The translations under genes were made by a program, and so were the position numbers. From Bacteroidales bacterium UBA3844 (GTDB lineage Bacteria > Bacteroidota > Bacteroidia > Bacteroidales > Paludibacteraceae): a stretch of 38,909 nucleotides of DNA. The notes beneath the pieces are model-generated. The model had not been told where the DNA came from and ran no database searches. It saw only the letters and a list, made by a program, of their open reading frames with translations. The stretch's first letter is position 1; each line of letters begins with the position of its first letter. The stretch spans positions 17,224-56,132 of the forward strand of contig DGHQ01000016.1 of assembly GCA_002392915.1 (NCBI GenBank), in the 5' to 3' direction. Of this stretch, positions 9,016 to 16,206 are shown piece after piece.

Positions 9016-9047
9016 TTTGCAATTTGTTGCGAGATTGTGTAAATTTG
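9016..9047 (+). promoter_or_regulatory. Promoter of the GH13 amylase
   Basis: TTTG (9016-9019), 20-nt spacer, TAAATTTG (9040-9047). The ATG lies at 9071. Confidence 0.75.
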
Positions 9048-9070
9048 CAACAACTGAAATTACATAAAAT

Positions 9071-10750
9071 ATGACAAAAAAGATTTTAATATATCAAGTG
9101 TTGCCTCGTCTGTATGGCAACATGGCAAAAAAAACAAAGTTTGACGGCAGCATCGTCGATAACGGATGCGGAAAATTTGCTGATTTCACTGATGATCGTT
9201 TGACTGAGATAAAAAATTCCGGATTTACACATATTTGGTATACCGGTGTGATTGAGCACGCCACAAAGACCGATTATTCTAAATTCAAAATAGCCGCGGA
9301 CCACCCAGCGGTTGTGAAAGGTCGTGCTGGCAGCCCTTACGCCATCAAAGACTATTACGACGTAGACCCAGATTTGGCTACTGATGTGAACAAGCGTATG
9401 AGCGAGTATGAAAATCTTATTGCCCGCACTCATAAAACAGGGCTAAAGGTGATCATGGATTTCGTTCCAAACCACGTCGCCCGCAGCTACCATTCAGATG
9501 CCAAACCACGTGGAGTGCGTGACCTTGGTGCGGACGACATCACTGATGTTCGTTTCGACCGCGACAACAATTTCTACTACCTTCCTGGAGAAAAACTTTG
9601 CGCTCAGTTCGACATGAAGGGAGAGGCAAAGGAGGAATACGTGGAATTTCCATGCAAAGTGACTGGAGACGACTATTTCGCCAACAATCCTGGAGTCTAC
9701 CAATGGTATGAGACTGTGAAACTGAATTATGGACGCGACTACACCAACGGCAACAGACTTGACATCCATCCAATTCCGTCGACTTGGAACAAGATGCGCG
9801 ACATCCTTTTGTTCTGGGCAAAGAAGAAAATAGACGGTTTCCGTTGTGATATGGCGGAGATGGTGCCGACGGAATTCTGGGAATGGGTCATTCCACAAGT
9901 GAAGGAGAAATATCCGTCTATCATGTTTATCGCAGAGACCTATAATCCGTCACAATATAGAGACTATATTTTCCGTGGTCATTTCGACTATCTTTACGAT
10001 AAAGTTGGACTTTACGACACACTCAGAGCAATCGCAGAGTGTAAGGAAAGTGCGTCTGCCATCACAGGGTGTTGGCAACGTTTGGATGGATTAGCACCGT
10101 CGATGCTGACATTCATGGAGAACCACGACGAGCAGCGTCTTGCATCAAGCCATGTGCTTGGCGACGCTACCAAAGGCCGTCCTGCCATGTTTGTCGCTGC
10201 GACTGTATCCAATGCTCCGACAATGGTTTATTTCGGGCAGGAGCTTGGCGAACCAGCGGAAGGAAAGCAAGGGTTCAGCGGCGACGACGGAAAGACATCC
10301 ATCTTCGACTATTCCGTCGTGCCAACTATTCAAAGAAAGCTCAACGGCAAATCGACAAAAGCGGAAAAAGATCTGGAGAATTTCTATTCACGTCTCCTCA
10401 CAATATGCCGCGACAACGAGTGCATCTACAACGGCACTTTCTTCGATTTGATGTACGTCAACTATCAAAACCAATCTTTCGACCATAACCGTGAATATGC
10501 ATATGTGAGACGAAGCGACGAGAGGATTTTGATTTTCGTGGCAAATTTCAGCGACGAGAAGAAAAACAACCTTATCAACCTGCCTCAACACATGTTCGAT
10601 TTTCTTGGCATCAAGCAAGGCAAAGTGTCTGCCACTGAACTGATGTCTGGCAAGACTCTTAAAATTGAACTGAATGCGGAATCTCCACTGAAGGTTTCGG
10701 TACCTGCTCAGAGCGGTGTGATTTTGGAGGTGTTGACGAAGGACGAATGA
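9071..10750 (+). CDS. Alpha-amylase family protein (GH13), cytoplasmic
   Basis: A 559-residue GH13 glycosidase without a signal peptide. The four conserved regions are all present: DFVPNH (about 129-134), GFRCDMAEMV (about 256-265, nucleophile Asp at about 260), FIAETY (about 286-291, acid/base Glu) and ENHDEQ (about 350-355, transition-state Asp). A C-terminal beta domain ends in SGVILEVLTKDE. It should act on alpha-1,4-glucans inside the cell, consistent with the glycogen operon about 2 kb upstream, but it is transcribed separately. Exact specificity (maltogenic amylase, glucanotransferase or similar) is not resolvable. It starts IYQVLPRLYG, usual for intracellular Bacteroidales GH13 enzymes. 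Confidence 0.92.
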   Translation: MTKKILIYQVLPRLYGNMAKKTKFDGSIVDNGCGKFADFTDDRLTEIKNSGFTHIWYTGVIEHATKTDYSKFKIAADHPAVVKGRAGSPYAIKDYYDVDPDLATDVNKRMSEYENLIARTHKTGLKVIMDFVPNHVARSYHSDAKPRGVRDLGADDITDVRFDRDNNFYYLPGEKLCAQFDMKGEAKEEYVEFPCKVTGDDYFANNPGVYQWYETVKLNYGRDYTNGNRLDIHPIPSTWNKMRDILLFWAKKKIDGFRCDMAEMVPTEFWEWVIPQVKEKYPSIMFIAETYNPSQYRDYIFRGHFDYLYDKVGLYDTLRAIAECKESASAITGCWQRLDGLAPSMLTFMENHDEQRLASSHVLGDATKGRPAMFVAATVSNAPTMVYFGQELGEPAEGKQGFSGDDGKTSIFDYSVVPTIQRKLNGKSTKAEKDLENFYSRLLTICRDNECIYNGTFFDLMYVNYQNQSFDHNREYAYVRRSDERILIFVANFSDEKKNNLINLPQHMFDFLGIKQGKVSATELMSGKTLKIELNAESPLKVSVPAQSGVILEVLTKDE

Positions 10751-10809
10751 CGATAGGCGTCGGCAATATGTTTTTATATTCGTTTATCGTAAAATTGCGG
10801 CAAAATAAT

Positions 10810-10817
10810 TATCTTTG
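10810..10817 (+). promoter_or_regulatory. -7 box upstream of dnaX
   Basis: TATCTTTG at 10810-10817 fits the -7 consensus, with no convincing -33 box. Its position argues for the ATG at 10836 as the dnaX start, because the longer in-frame extension would begin at a TTG inside the promoter. Confidence 0.5.
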
Positions 10818-10835
10818 CATGAAATAAAAAGCAAT

Positions 10836-11945
10836 ATGGCAGATTTTATCGTATCGGCAAGAAAATACCGTCCGATGACGTTCAGTACCGTCGTCGGACA
10901 AAAGGGTTTGACTGACACATTGAAGAATGCGATCAAGACAAACCACCTGGCTAGTGCCTACCTCTTTTCAGGTCCGAGAGGAGTTGGAAAGACGACTTGT
11001 GCACGAATCTTTGCCAAGACGATAAACTGTATGAACCGCACTGCTGATTTCGAGGCGTGTGGAGAATGCGAAAGCTGTAAAAGTTTTGCTGAAGGACGTT
11101 CGTTCTGCATCCATGAGCTTGACGCCGCATCCAACAACAAAGTGGATGACATCCGTCTGCTGATCGACAAAGTGATGGTGCCGCCACAGGTCGGACAAAA
11201 AAGTGTCTACATCATCGACGAGGTCCACATGCTGACCACAGCAGCCTTCAATGCCTTTTTGAAGACGCTGGAAGAGCCACCTGCATATGCCATCTTCATT
11301 CTAGCCACTACAGAAAAGCATAAGATTCTGCCTACAATTCTGAGCCGTTGCCAGGTGTATGATTTCAAGCGTATCACTATCGACGACACAATCGACCATC
11401 TTGCCAATGTGGCGAAAAAAGAGGGGATCGAGGCTGAAGACGAAGCATTGGCTGTGATCGCAAAGAAAGCCGACGGTGGTATGCGTGACGCTTTGTCTAT
11501 CTTCGACCAAGTGGTGTCGTTCTGTGGCAATAAGATCACATACAATGAAGTGCTCCAAAAACTTAATGTGCTCGACTTCGAGTACTATTTCAAGTTTATG
11601 ACTCAATGCAAGAACGGTGATGTCTCAGGAGTACTCACAATCATCAACGAAGTGATTTCCAACGGATTCGACGAAGGTCTGTTCATCAACGATTATGCCC
11701 AGCATCTACGTAATGTCCTGATGGCACGCGATCCAAAGACAGTGACTCTGCTTGACGTGAGCAAACACGCCCAGGATCAGTATGTCGACGCCGCAAGAGA
11801 CTGCGAAGAGGATTTCCTATACAAAAGTTTGAGAATAGCCGTGGAATGCGGAATACAGTATCCGACATTCAAAAACAAACGATTGCTTGTTGAACTTGCC
11901 GCAATCCGTATGTGCCAGATAATGGCCGAAAAAAAAAACTCCTGA
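10836..11945 (+). CDS. dnaX: DNA polymerase III gamma/tau, zero-frame product (gamma-like)
   Basis: Clamp-loader ATPase of the replicative polymerase. Domains I-II are complete: Walker A GPRGVGKT (residues 46-53), zinc-binding cysteines at 65, 75, 78 and 81, Walker B IIDEVH (126-131) and the sensor/arginine-finger region ILSRC. The collar domain III follows to about residue 360. The zero frame stops at 11943-11945 just after a run of ten A (ending EKKNS), giving 369 residues, far shorter than the usual DnaX of about 600 in Bacteroidales. The missing C-terminal part is present directly downstream in the -1 frame. ATG 10836 (MADFIVSARKYRP) is chosen because the conserved N-terminus starts there. 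Confidence 0.93.
   Translation: MADFIVSARKYRPMTFSTVVGQKGLTDTLKNAIKTNHLASAYLFSGPRGVGKTTCARIFAKTINCMNRTADFEACGECESCKSFAEGRSFCIHELDAASNNKVDDIRLLIDKVMVPPQVGQKSVYIIDEVHMLTTAAFNAFLKTLEEPPAYAIFILATTEKHKILPTILSRCQVYDFKRITIDDTIDHLANVAKKEGIEAEDEALAVIAKKADGGMRDALSIFDQVVSFCGNKITYNEVLQKLNVLDFEYYFKFMTQCKNGDVSGVLTIINEVISNGFDEGLFINDYAQHLRNVLMARDPKTVTLLDVSKHAQDQYVDAARDCEEDFLYKSLRIAVECGIQYPTFKNKRLLVELAAIRMCQIMAEKKNS
11929..11938 (+). promoter_or_regulatory. dnaX: A10 slippery run at the dnaX gamma/tau junction
   Basis: Ten consecutive A bridge the two dnaX frames. In the zero frame it reads GAA AAA AAA AAC TCC TGA. A -1 ribosomal shift on the AAA codons, or transcripts with one extra A, enters the frame that encodes the C-terminal extension. 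Established precedent: E. coli dnaX shifts ribosomes at A AAA AAG and Thermus dnaX uses RNA-polymerase slippage on an A run. I see no obvious downstream stem-loop, which suits transcript slippage better. A sequencing indel in the homopolymer is the main alternative. Confidence 0.6.
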
Positions 11946-12571
11946 CAGAGCCAATTAAAAACGACTGGTGGGATGTCGACAGCAACTACCTGAAGTCGTT
12001 CCTTCAACTGTTCGCATCAGGCCAACCATCTGCGGCTAATCCTGCTGCCGCTATGCCCCAACAAACACTGCAGCCTCGCATGAACCTGCAGACTATCCAA
12101 AATGGGCATACTATCACGACTCATTCCATCCGCGGATGCAACGATGAACAGCAGCAAAACTTCGTCGTCACAGTAAAAGAACATAAAGTAGAGCGAGAAG
12201 TCACAAAAGGAAGTCTGGAAACAGCACGTATCAATATATATAATGAGTGGAGAGACCAGCAACGTTCACAGGAAGCAGGTCTTATAAGCACATGTAAGTT
12301 TGAACTGATCGACTCGTTCAAAATTCTGATCAAGGTTCCATCAAAAGAGGCTTATTCAAAATTGAGCGGAAATTTCCGCATCAACTTGCTTAACGCTCTA
12401 AAAAACAATCTGTCAAACTCCAAGATCGAGGTGCAATATATCATAGACGAGGCTATAGCCAAAGAGCAGGTATTGACCAACAAACAGAAGTTTGAAGCCC
12501 TTTTGAAGACATCTCCACTCGTGCAAATGCTAATGAACGAATTGGACCTTGTCTATTCTGAAAACCAGTAA
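11930..12571 (+). CDS. dnaX: DNA polymerase III tau C-terminal extension (-1 frame of dnaX)
   Basis: This frame is open from a GTG at 11912 and runs 210 codons past the A10 run to a stop at 12569-12571. It begins LLTEPIKNDWWDVDSNYLKS, has a proline/alanine/glutamine-rich linker (SAANPAAAMPQQTLQP) and ends in an alpha/beta domain (CKFELIDSFKILIKVPSKEAYSKL ... LVQMLMNELDLVYSENQ), as in the tau C-terminus of other Bacteroidales. Joined by a -1 shift the product would be about 578 residues, the normal DnaX length. No start signal of its own is visible, so it is not annotated as an independent gene. Confidence 0.8.
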   Translation, partial: KKKLLTEPIKNDWWDVDSNYLKSFLQLFASGQPSAANPAAAMPQQTLQPRMNLQTIQNGHTITTHSIRGCNDEQQQNFVVTVKEHKVEREVTKGSLETARINIYNEWRDQQRSQEAGLISTCKFELIDSFKILIKVPSKEAYSKLSGNFRINLLNALKNNLSNSKIEVQYIIDEAIAKEQVLTNKQKFEALLKTSPLVQMLMNELDLVYSENQ

Positions 12572-12745
12572 AACAAATCCTCCAATTTTCTCATTTTAAA
12601 TAACATGAATACAGCAAGAGTTTTCTTTCATTCTTATTTCTAGCATTAGGGTGTTTTCAAAGTTTTAAAATCATCAAAAATCCCATCAAAAGGCACAAAA
12701 CAGAGTCAAAATACATAAAATTTAAAGTTAAAAAACGTAAAAACA

Positions 12746-12776
12746 CTTGTTTTGAAAAAGTAAGTTTTTATTTTTG
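12746..12776 (+). promoter_or_regulatory. Promoter of the hypothetical-GNAT pair
   Basis: CTTG (12746-12749), 19-nt spacer, TATTTTTG (12769-12776). It rules out the TTG at 12774 as a start and supports ATG 12810. The rest of 12572-12745 is AT-rich with no gene. Confidence 0.6.
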
Positions 12777-12809
12777 GAGCGTAAAAGGATACATAAAAGG
12801 ATAAGTGAT

Positions 12810-13007
12810 ATGGTAAACGTAGAATTGAGGGTTTATCCCAAGTTCGGAAAAGTCTGGACAAAGCGCATGCCGCTTACAGACGACGGAGTTGTTGAGCTTC
12901 AACGACTTAAGGCAGATGCTTGCAAAGTAATGGTTTGTCAGCTCTTAGGCACCAAAGCAGACGACGTCAGCATGGTGGAAGTGAAGAGAATGATGAATGA
13001 CGAATAG
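12810..13007 (+). CDS. Small hypothetical protein (65 aa)
   Basis: Not recognised. A 65-residue protein (MVNVELRVYPKFGKVWTKRM...) with an N-terminal beta-like stretch and a C-terminal amphipathic helix rich in charged residues (LQRLKADACKVMVCQLLG, DDVSMVEVKRMM). No signal peptide or membrane segment. The start is ATG 12810, with AAAAGGATAAG just upstream; an in-frame TTG 36 nt earlier falls inside the promoter. Its end overlaps the start of the acetyltransferase gene by 11 nt, so the two are probably translated together and may act together. Confidence 0.65.
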   Translation: MVNVELRVYPKFGKVWTKRMPLTDDGVVELQRLKADACKVMVCQLLGTKADDVSMVEVKRMMNDE

Positions 13008-13413
13008 AATCATGATCCAATACAGAGAGATCCACGAATTTGATCAAAAAGAACTGCAAGACCTTTTTCTTTCAGTAGAATGGTCGTCAGGTCATTTCCC
13101 AGAAAAATTGGTTGTTGCCATGCGTAATTTCTCCACCGTCTACTCAGCATGGGACGGGGATAAACTCGTAGGCATGATTTGTGCGATGGACGACGGCATT
13201 ATGAATGCCTACATACACTACCTGCTTGTGAGGCCGGAATACCAAGATCAGGCCATCGGCAGAAGGTTGGTAGAGATGACGCGTGATCACTACAAAGACT
13301 ATTTGCGGATTGTGGTGGTGGCATACGACGATGAGATGCACTTCTACGAGCACTGCGGATTCAAGAAAGCCGACGGTGCGAGTGCCATGTTCATCACCGA
13401 ATTATGGACGTGA
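12997..13413 (+). CDS. GNAT-family N-acetyltransferase
   Basis: A 138-residue GCN5-related acetyltransferase. The acetyl-CoA binding motif A is seen in YIHYLLVRPEYQDQAIGRRLVEMTRD (written here for its V-R-P-x-Y and Q-x-x-G-R/L elements), with motif B-like VVAYDDEMHFYEHCGFKKADG following, where the tyrosine and the FYEHCGF segment are typical. The acceptor substrate is unknown. ATG 12997 overlaps the upstream small gene by 11 nt; an alternative ATG lies at 13012. Only a weak hairpin follows at about 13422-13446. Confidence 0.88.
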   Translation: MTNRIMIQYREIHEFDQKELQDLFLSVEWSSGHFPEKLVVAMRNFSTVYSAWDGDKLVGMICAMDDGIMNAYIHYLLVRPEYQDQAIGRRLVEMTRDHYKDYLRIVVVAYDDEMHFYEHCGFKKADGASAMFITELWT

Positions 13414-13488
13414 ACTCATAAAAAAGCGGTGAATCCACACGTTTTTCAAAAAAAATGAGAGAAAAATTAAAAAAAACGCCAAAAATGT

Positions 13489-13518
13489 TTTGCATATAAA
13501 AAAAAGTTACTACTTTTG
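13489..13518 (+). promoter_or_regulatory. Promoter of tRNA-Cys
   Basis: TTTG (13489-13492), 18-nt spacer, TACTTTTG (13511-13518), the same -7 sequence as upstream of tRNA-Leu. Confidence 0.75.
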
Positions 13519-13544
13519 CAGTGTCAAAACAAAACGACAACATT

Positions 13545-13616
13545 GGTTCCTTGGATGAGTGGCTTAGTCAGCGGTCTGCAAAACCGTGTACAGCAGTTCG
13601 AATCTGCTAGGAACCT
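13545..13616 (+). tRNA. tRNA-Cys (anticodon GCA)
   Basis: Acceptor GGTTCCT (13545-13551) pairs with AGGAACC (13609-13615), with discriminator T at 13616 as expected for tRNA-Cys. The anticodon arm GCGGT / CTGCAAA / ACCGT gives GCA. The T-arm AGCAGTTCGAATCTGCT is intact. 72 nt, CCA not encoded. Confidence 0.95.
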
Positions 13617-13620
13617 CAAA

Positions 13621-13648
13621 AAGACTTCACAATGTGAAGTCTTTTTTG
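13621..13648 (+). terminator. Terminator of tRNA-Cys
   Basis: Perfect 10-bp stem AAGACTTCAC (13621-13630) with GTGAAGTCTT (13634-13643), 3-nt loop, then a T run. Confidence 0.92.
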
Positions 13649-13673
13649 TTTTTAACAATAATAATCAAACGAC

Positions 13674-13853
13674 ATGGAGAATATACCTTCAGACCCAATG
13701 ATGCTGCTCAGCTTCCTCAACATGAAACTGAGAGATTTCTATTCCAACCTCGACGAGCTATGCAACGCCCTCGACCTTGACAAAGAAGAGATTGTCAAAA
13801 AAATGGCGGACGCAGGATTCGAATACAACGAAACCCAAAATAAATTCTGGTGA
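13674..13853 (+). CDS. DUF4250 domain protein (59 aa)
   Basis: A short gene starting MENIPSDPMMLLSFLNMKL and ending NETQNKFW. The DPxMLLSxxNxKLRD start, the short LDELC...LDLDKEEI helix and the final G(F/Y)xYNxxxNxF are those of the DUF4250 family of about 60 residues, found in Bacteroidota and Firmicutes. Function unknown; probably a small helical cytoplasmic protein. It starts 26 nt after the tRNA-Cys terminator and has no promoter that I can name with confidence. It marks the last core gene before the accessory island: the RAYT leader begins about 30 nt after its stop. Confidence 0.85.
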   Translation: MENIPSDPMMLLSFLNMKLRDFYSNLDELCNALDLDKEEIVKKMADAGFEYNETQNKFW

Positions 13854-13917
13854 TTATCGCGTGGAACAGGATAAATTCAAACGTAACAGACAAATTATAA
13901 TAACAATACAAAAAAAA

Positions 13918-14388
13918 ATGGGAAAATTCCAAAACAAATATTGCATCCCATCAATACGTGCCAATTGGCACAATTACAATGGCGGTGTCTATTTCGTAAC
14001 CATTTGCACAAAAAATCGGGAACATTATTTTGGGGAAATTACGCATTGTTGTGGAGACGTTGCACGCATATGTACAGACGTTGCACGCATATGTACAGAC
14101 GTTGCACGCAGGTGTAGAGACGTTGCGCGCAGTAGAGACGTTGCGCGCAACGTCTCTACGGGGGTGAATACACAAATGGCAAATATTTCACCACGTAAAA
14201 ATTCATTGGCGGTGGTTATCCGTGGCGTCAAATCGTCAATCACCCATTACGCCAACAAAAACAATATCCCATTTGCATGGCAAACACGTTTTCACGACCG
14301 AATTATCCGCAATCAGGCGGAATTGGACAGAATATCCGATTATATTGAGAAAAATGTTGTAAATTGGCATGATGATTTGTCGTCGTAG
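13918..14388 (+). pseudogene. RAYT transposase, locus A, internally deleted (no HxH motif)
   Basis: A 156-codon open frame. Its N-terminus (MGKFQNKYCIPSIRANWHNY ... TICTKNREHYFGEI) and C-terminus (ISPRKNSLAVVIRGVKSSI ... FHDRIIRNQ ... ISDYIEKN) match the intact RAYT at 24655-25371. The middle section, including the HxH metal-binding motif PDHIHAIVII and the conserved QIGQYAYEQF, is gone and replaced by palindrome-encoded repeats (GDVARIC TDVARIC and so on). The catalytic tyrosine helix remains. It should be inactive as a transposase. The ATG at 13918 is preceded by the same conserved leader (CGTAACAGACAAATTAT) as the other copies; the longer upstream in-frame extension is not supported. Its stop TAG lies in a palindrome at 14385. 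An altered, non-transposing role cannot be excluded because the frame is open. Confidence 0.75.
14051..14159. repeat. REP-like palindrome with tandem left-arm expansion
   Basis: A 28-nt perfect palindrome lies at 14132-14159 (arms GTAGAGACGTTGCG and its complement). Upstream are four direct copies of its left arm starting at 14051, 14072, 14093 and 14114, at spacings of 21, 21 and 21 nt, then 18 nt to the palindrome. All spacings are multiples of three, and the whole block is translated inside the RAYT frame. Confidence 0.85.
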
Positions 14389-14415
14389 AGACGGTCTGCA
14401 CACCGTCTATTTTTG
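14385..14415. repeat. Variant REP palindrome, possible terminator
   Basis: AGACGGT (14389-14395) pairs with ACCGTCT (14402-14408), followed by ATTTTTGC. It resembles the island palindrome at its outer end (GTAGAGACG) but has a different core. It provides the TAG stop of the locus A RAYT and could terminate its transcript. Confidence 0.6.
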
Positions 14416-14461
14416 CAAAATGCAGGGATGACGCATTGTGGAAACGGTGTGCACGCCCAAT

Positions 14462-14489
14462 GTGGAGACGTTGCGCGCAACGTCTCTAC
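14462..14489. repeat. REP palindrome upstream of hsdM
   Basis: A 28-nt palindrome (left arm GTGGAGACGTTGCG, one mismatch from the common arm), 26 nt before the hsdM -7 box. Confidence 0.85.
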
Positions 14490-14514
14490 AATTTTTTGAT
14501 TCAATCATTTTCAT

Positions 14515-14522
14515 TATCTTTG
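14515..14522 (+). promoter_or_regulatory. -7 box of hsdM
   Basis: TATCTTTG at 14515-14522, 25 nt before the ATG; a TTTG at 14495-14498 has only a 16-nt spacer, so the -33 element is uncertain. Confidence 0.5.
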
Positions 14523-14546
14523 TAGACATATACAAACATCCGATTT

Positions 14547-16127
14547 ATGGCAAAGAAAGCAACAACAGCAAAAACAAAAACGGAAAAATCAATCGAGGCA
14601 CAGCTATGGGATGCCGCAAACAAACTTCGTGGAAACATTGAGGCTCCTGAGTACAAACATGTGGTGCTTAGCCTCATATTCCTGAAATATGCTGGTGTGA
14701 GATTTGAAAAGCAACATGCCAAACTTGTTGAACAGTACGGAGACAATAAGATCCTTGTGGAGTCGCCAATGGCATACGCAAAGGATAATGTGTTCTATCT
14801 TCCGGAAGAGTGCAGATGGGATTATATAATGGCTAATGCCAAAAGCTCGGATATCGCCCAAAAGATAGACAAGGCTCTTGCCGGAATAGAGGCTAAAAAC
14901 AAGGCGTTGGAGGGTGCCCTCCCGTCGAACTACTATTCAAGCATCGGAATAGATTCCGCCAAACTTGGTTCGCTGATCGACATCGTGAACAACATGGAGC
15001 AGCACATGACCGACGACGATGATTTCTTCGGCCGTGTCTACGAATACTGTCTTTCCAACTTCGCTCTCCAGGAAGGAAAAGGAAAAGGAGAATACTACAC
15101 CCCAAAATCTATTGTAAATCTCATTACGGAGATGATCGAGCCATACAAAGGCAAGGTGTATGATCCTGCGTGTGGTTCGGGCGGCATGTTCGTGCAGAGC
15201 AGCAAGTTTATTGAGGCTCACGGAGGTAACAAGCGAGACATCTCCGTCTACGGACAGGAATATACTCTGACAACATATAAGCTGGCGAAGATGAACCTCG
15301 CCATCCGAGGAATCTCAGCTAATTTCGGAGAGAAAGCGGCAAGCACATTCCAAGACGACCAGCATAAAGCGGAGAAATTCGATTATATAATGGCAAATCC
15401 TCCTTTCAACCAAAAAGACTGGCGAACGGAGAACGAGCTAAAGGATGATCCACGTTGGAAAGGATTCAAAGTGCCGCCGATGAGCAACGCCAACTATGCC
15501 TGGATCCTGAATATCTATTCCAAGCTGGCGAACGACGGAATTGCCGGATTCCTCCTTGCCAATGGAGCGTTATCTGGCGACGGAGATGAGAAAGAGATCC
15601 GCAAAGGGCTGTTGAGTGCAGACCATGATGCGGTGGAGGCGATTGTGATTTTGCCACGCAACATGTTTTATACCACAGACATCAGCGTCACACTTTGGAT
15701 ATTGAACCGTAACAAGCACGAGCGCACCGTCAGCATAAACGGAGAGCAGAGACACTATCGAGAGCGTGCGGGAGAGATACTTTTTATGGATCTGCGCACG
15801 TGGGGCGAACCGTTTGAGAAGAAATACATCACATTCAGCCAGAGCGACATTGAAAAGGCAGCGGCAAAATTCCATCAGTGGCAACGCACAGACATGGGAG
15901 AATACACAGATGAGCCTGAATTCTGCAAGTCGGTGAAGACCAGCGATTTGAAAGACTATTCACTTGTGCCGAGCAAATATATCGAGTTTGTGAACCGAGA
16001 CGACTACGCCGGCTACGAAGAGACGATGAGCAGACTTCAGACCGAGTTGCGAGAACTTTTCGCACAGGAGGAAGAGAGCAGAAAGGCGGTGGAGAAAGTG
16101 TTTGAGGAATTAGGGTACAAATTGTGA
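14547..16127 (+). CDS. hsdM: Type I restriction-modification system, DNA methyltransferase subunit HsdM
   Basis: A 526-residue N6-adenine methyltransferase. The N-terminal helical HsdM_N domain begins at EKSIEAQLWDAANKLRG; the SAM-binding motif I is VYDPACGSGGMF (around residue 206) and the catalytic motif IV is IMANPPFN (around 282-289). C-terminal residues end in a helical segment (ELRELFAQEEESRKAVEKVFEEL) that contacts HsdS. With HsdS it forms the M2S methylase that marks the host's sequence. It is the first gene of the island's restriction operon, with its own -7 box. The next gene in the operon is fic rather than hsdS, an insertion seen in some systems. The length is normal and all motifs are intact. 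Confidence 0.96.
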   Translation: MAKKATTAKTKTEKSIEAQLWDAANKLRGNIEAPEYKHVVLSLIFLKYAGVRFEKQHAKLVEQYGDNKILVESPMAYAKDNVFYLPEECRWDYIMANAKSSDIAQKIDKALAGIEAKNKALEGALPSNYYSSIGIDSAKLGSLIDIVNNMEQHMTDDDDFFGRVYEYCLSNFALQEGKGKGEYYTPKSIVNLITEMIEPYKGKVYDPACGSGGMFVQSSKFIEAHGGNKRDISVYGQEYTLTTYKLAKMNLAIRGISANFGEKAASTFQDDQHKAEKFDYIMANPPFNQKDWRTENELKDDPRWKGFKVPPMSNANYAWILNIYSKLANDGIAGFLLANGALSGDGDEKEIRKGLLSADHDAVEAIVILPRNMFYTTDISVTLWILNRNKHERTVSINGEQRHYRERAGEILFMDLRTWGEPFEKKYITFSQSDIEKAAAKFHQWQRTDMGEYTDEPEFCKSVKTSDLKDYSLVPSKYIEFVNRDDYAGYEETMSRLQTELRELFAQEEESRKAVEKVFEELGYKL

Positions 16128-16130
16128 TTT

Positions 16131-16192
16131 CTTTCCAATCACTTGGAAAATATTCCAATTCTTTCTAATTTTGTATAAATTGGAAAGAATTG
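16131..16192. repeat. Inverted-repeat cluster upstream of fic (candidate operator)
   Basis: Two linked dyads: TTTCCAAT...TTGGAAA at about 16132-16149, and CAATTCTTTCTAATT (16156-16170) facing AATTGGAAAGAATTG (16178-16192). The second is repeated, better matched, at the 3' end of fic (17501-17536). Candidate operator, or the edge of a fic cassette. Confidence 0.7.
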
Positions 16193-16206
16193 TAAAAGTT
16201 TACGAT

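Noticed and set aside
9494..9898. Open frames antisense to the GH13 amylase and, likewise, to dnaX and uvrD
   Set aside because: The plus-strand genes have complete family motifs; the antisense frames show no recognisable protein features.
13777..13917. N-terminal extension of the locus A RAYT frame
   Set aside because: It overlaps the end of the DUF4250 gene and the conserved leader; other copies start at the ATG equivalent to 13918.
16171..16206. TTG start giving Fic twelve extra residues
   Set aside because: This stretch is the right arm of the inverted repeat; the ATG at 16207 begins the conserved N-terminus.
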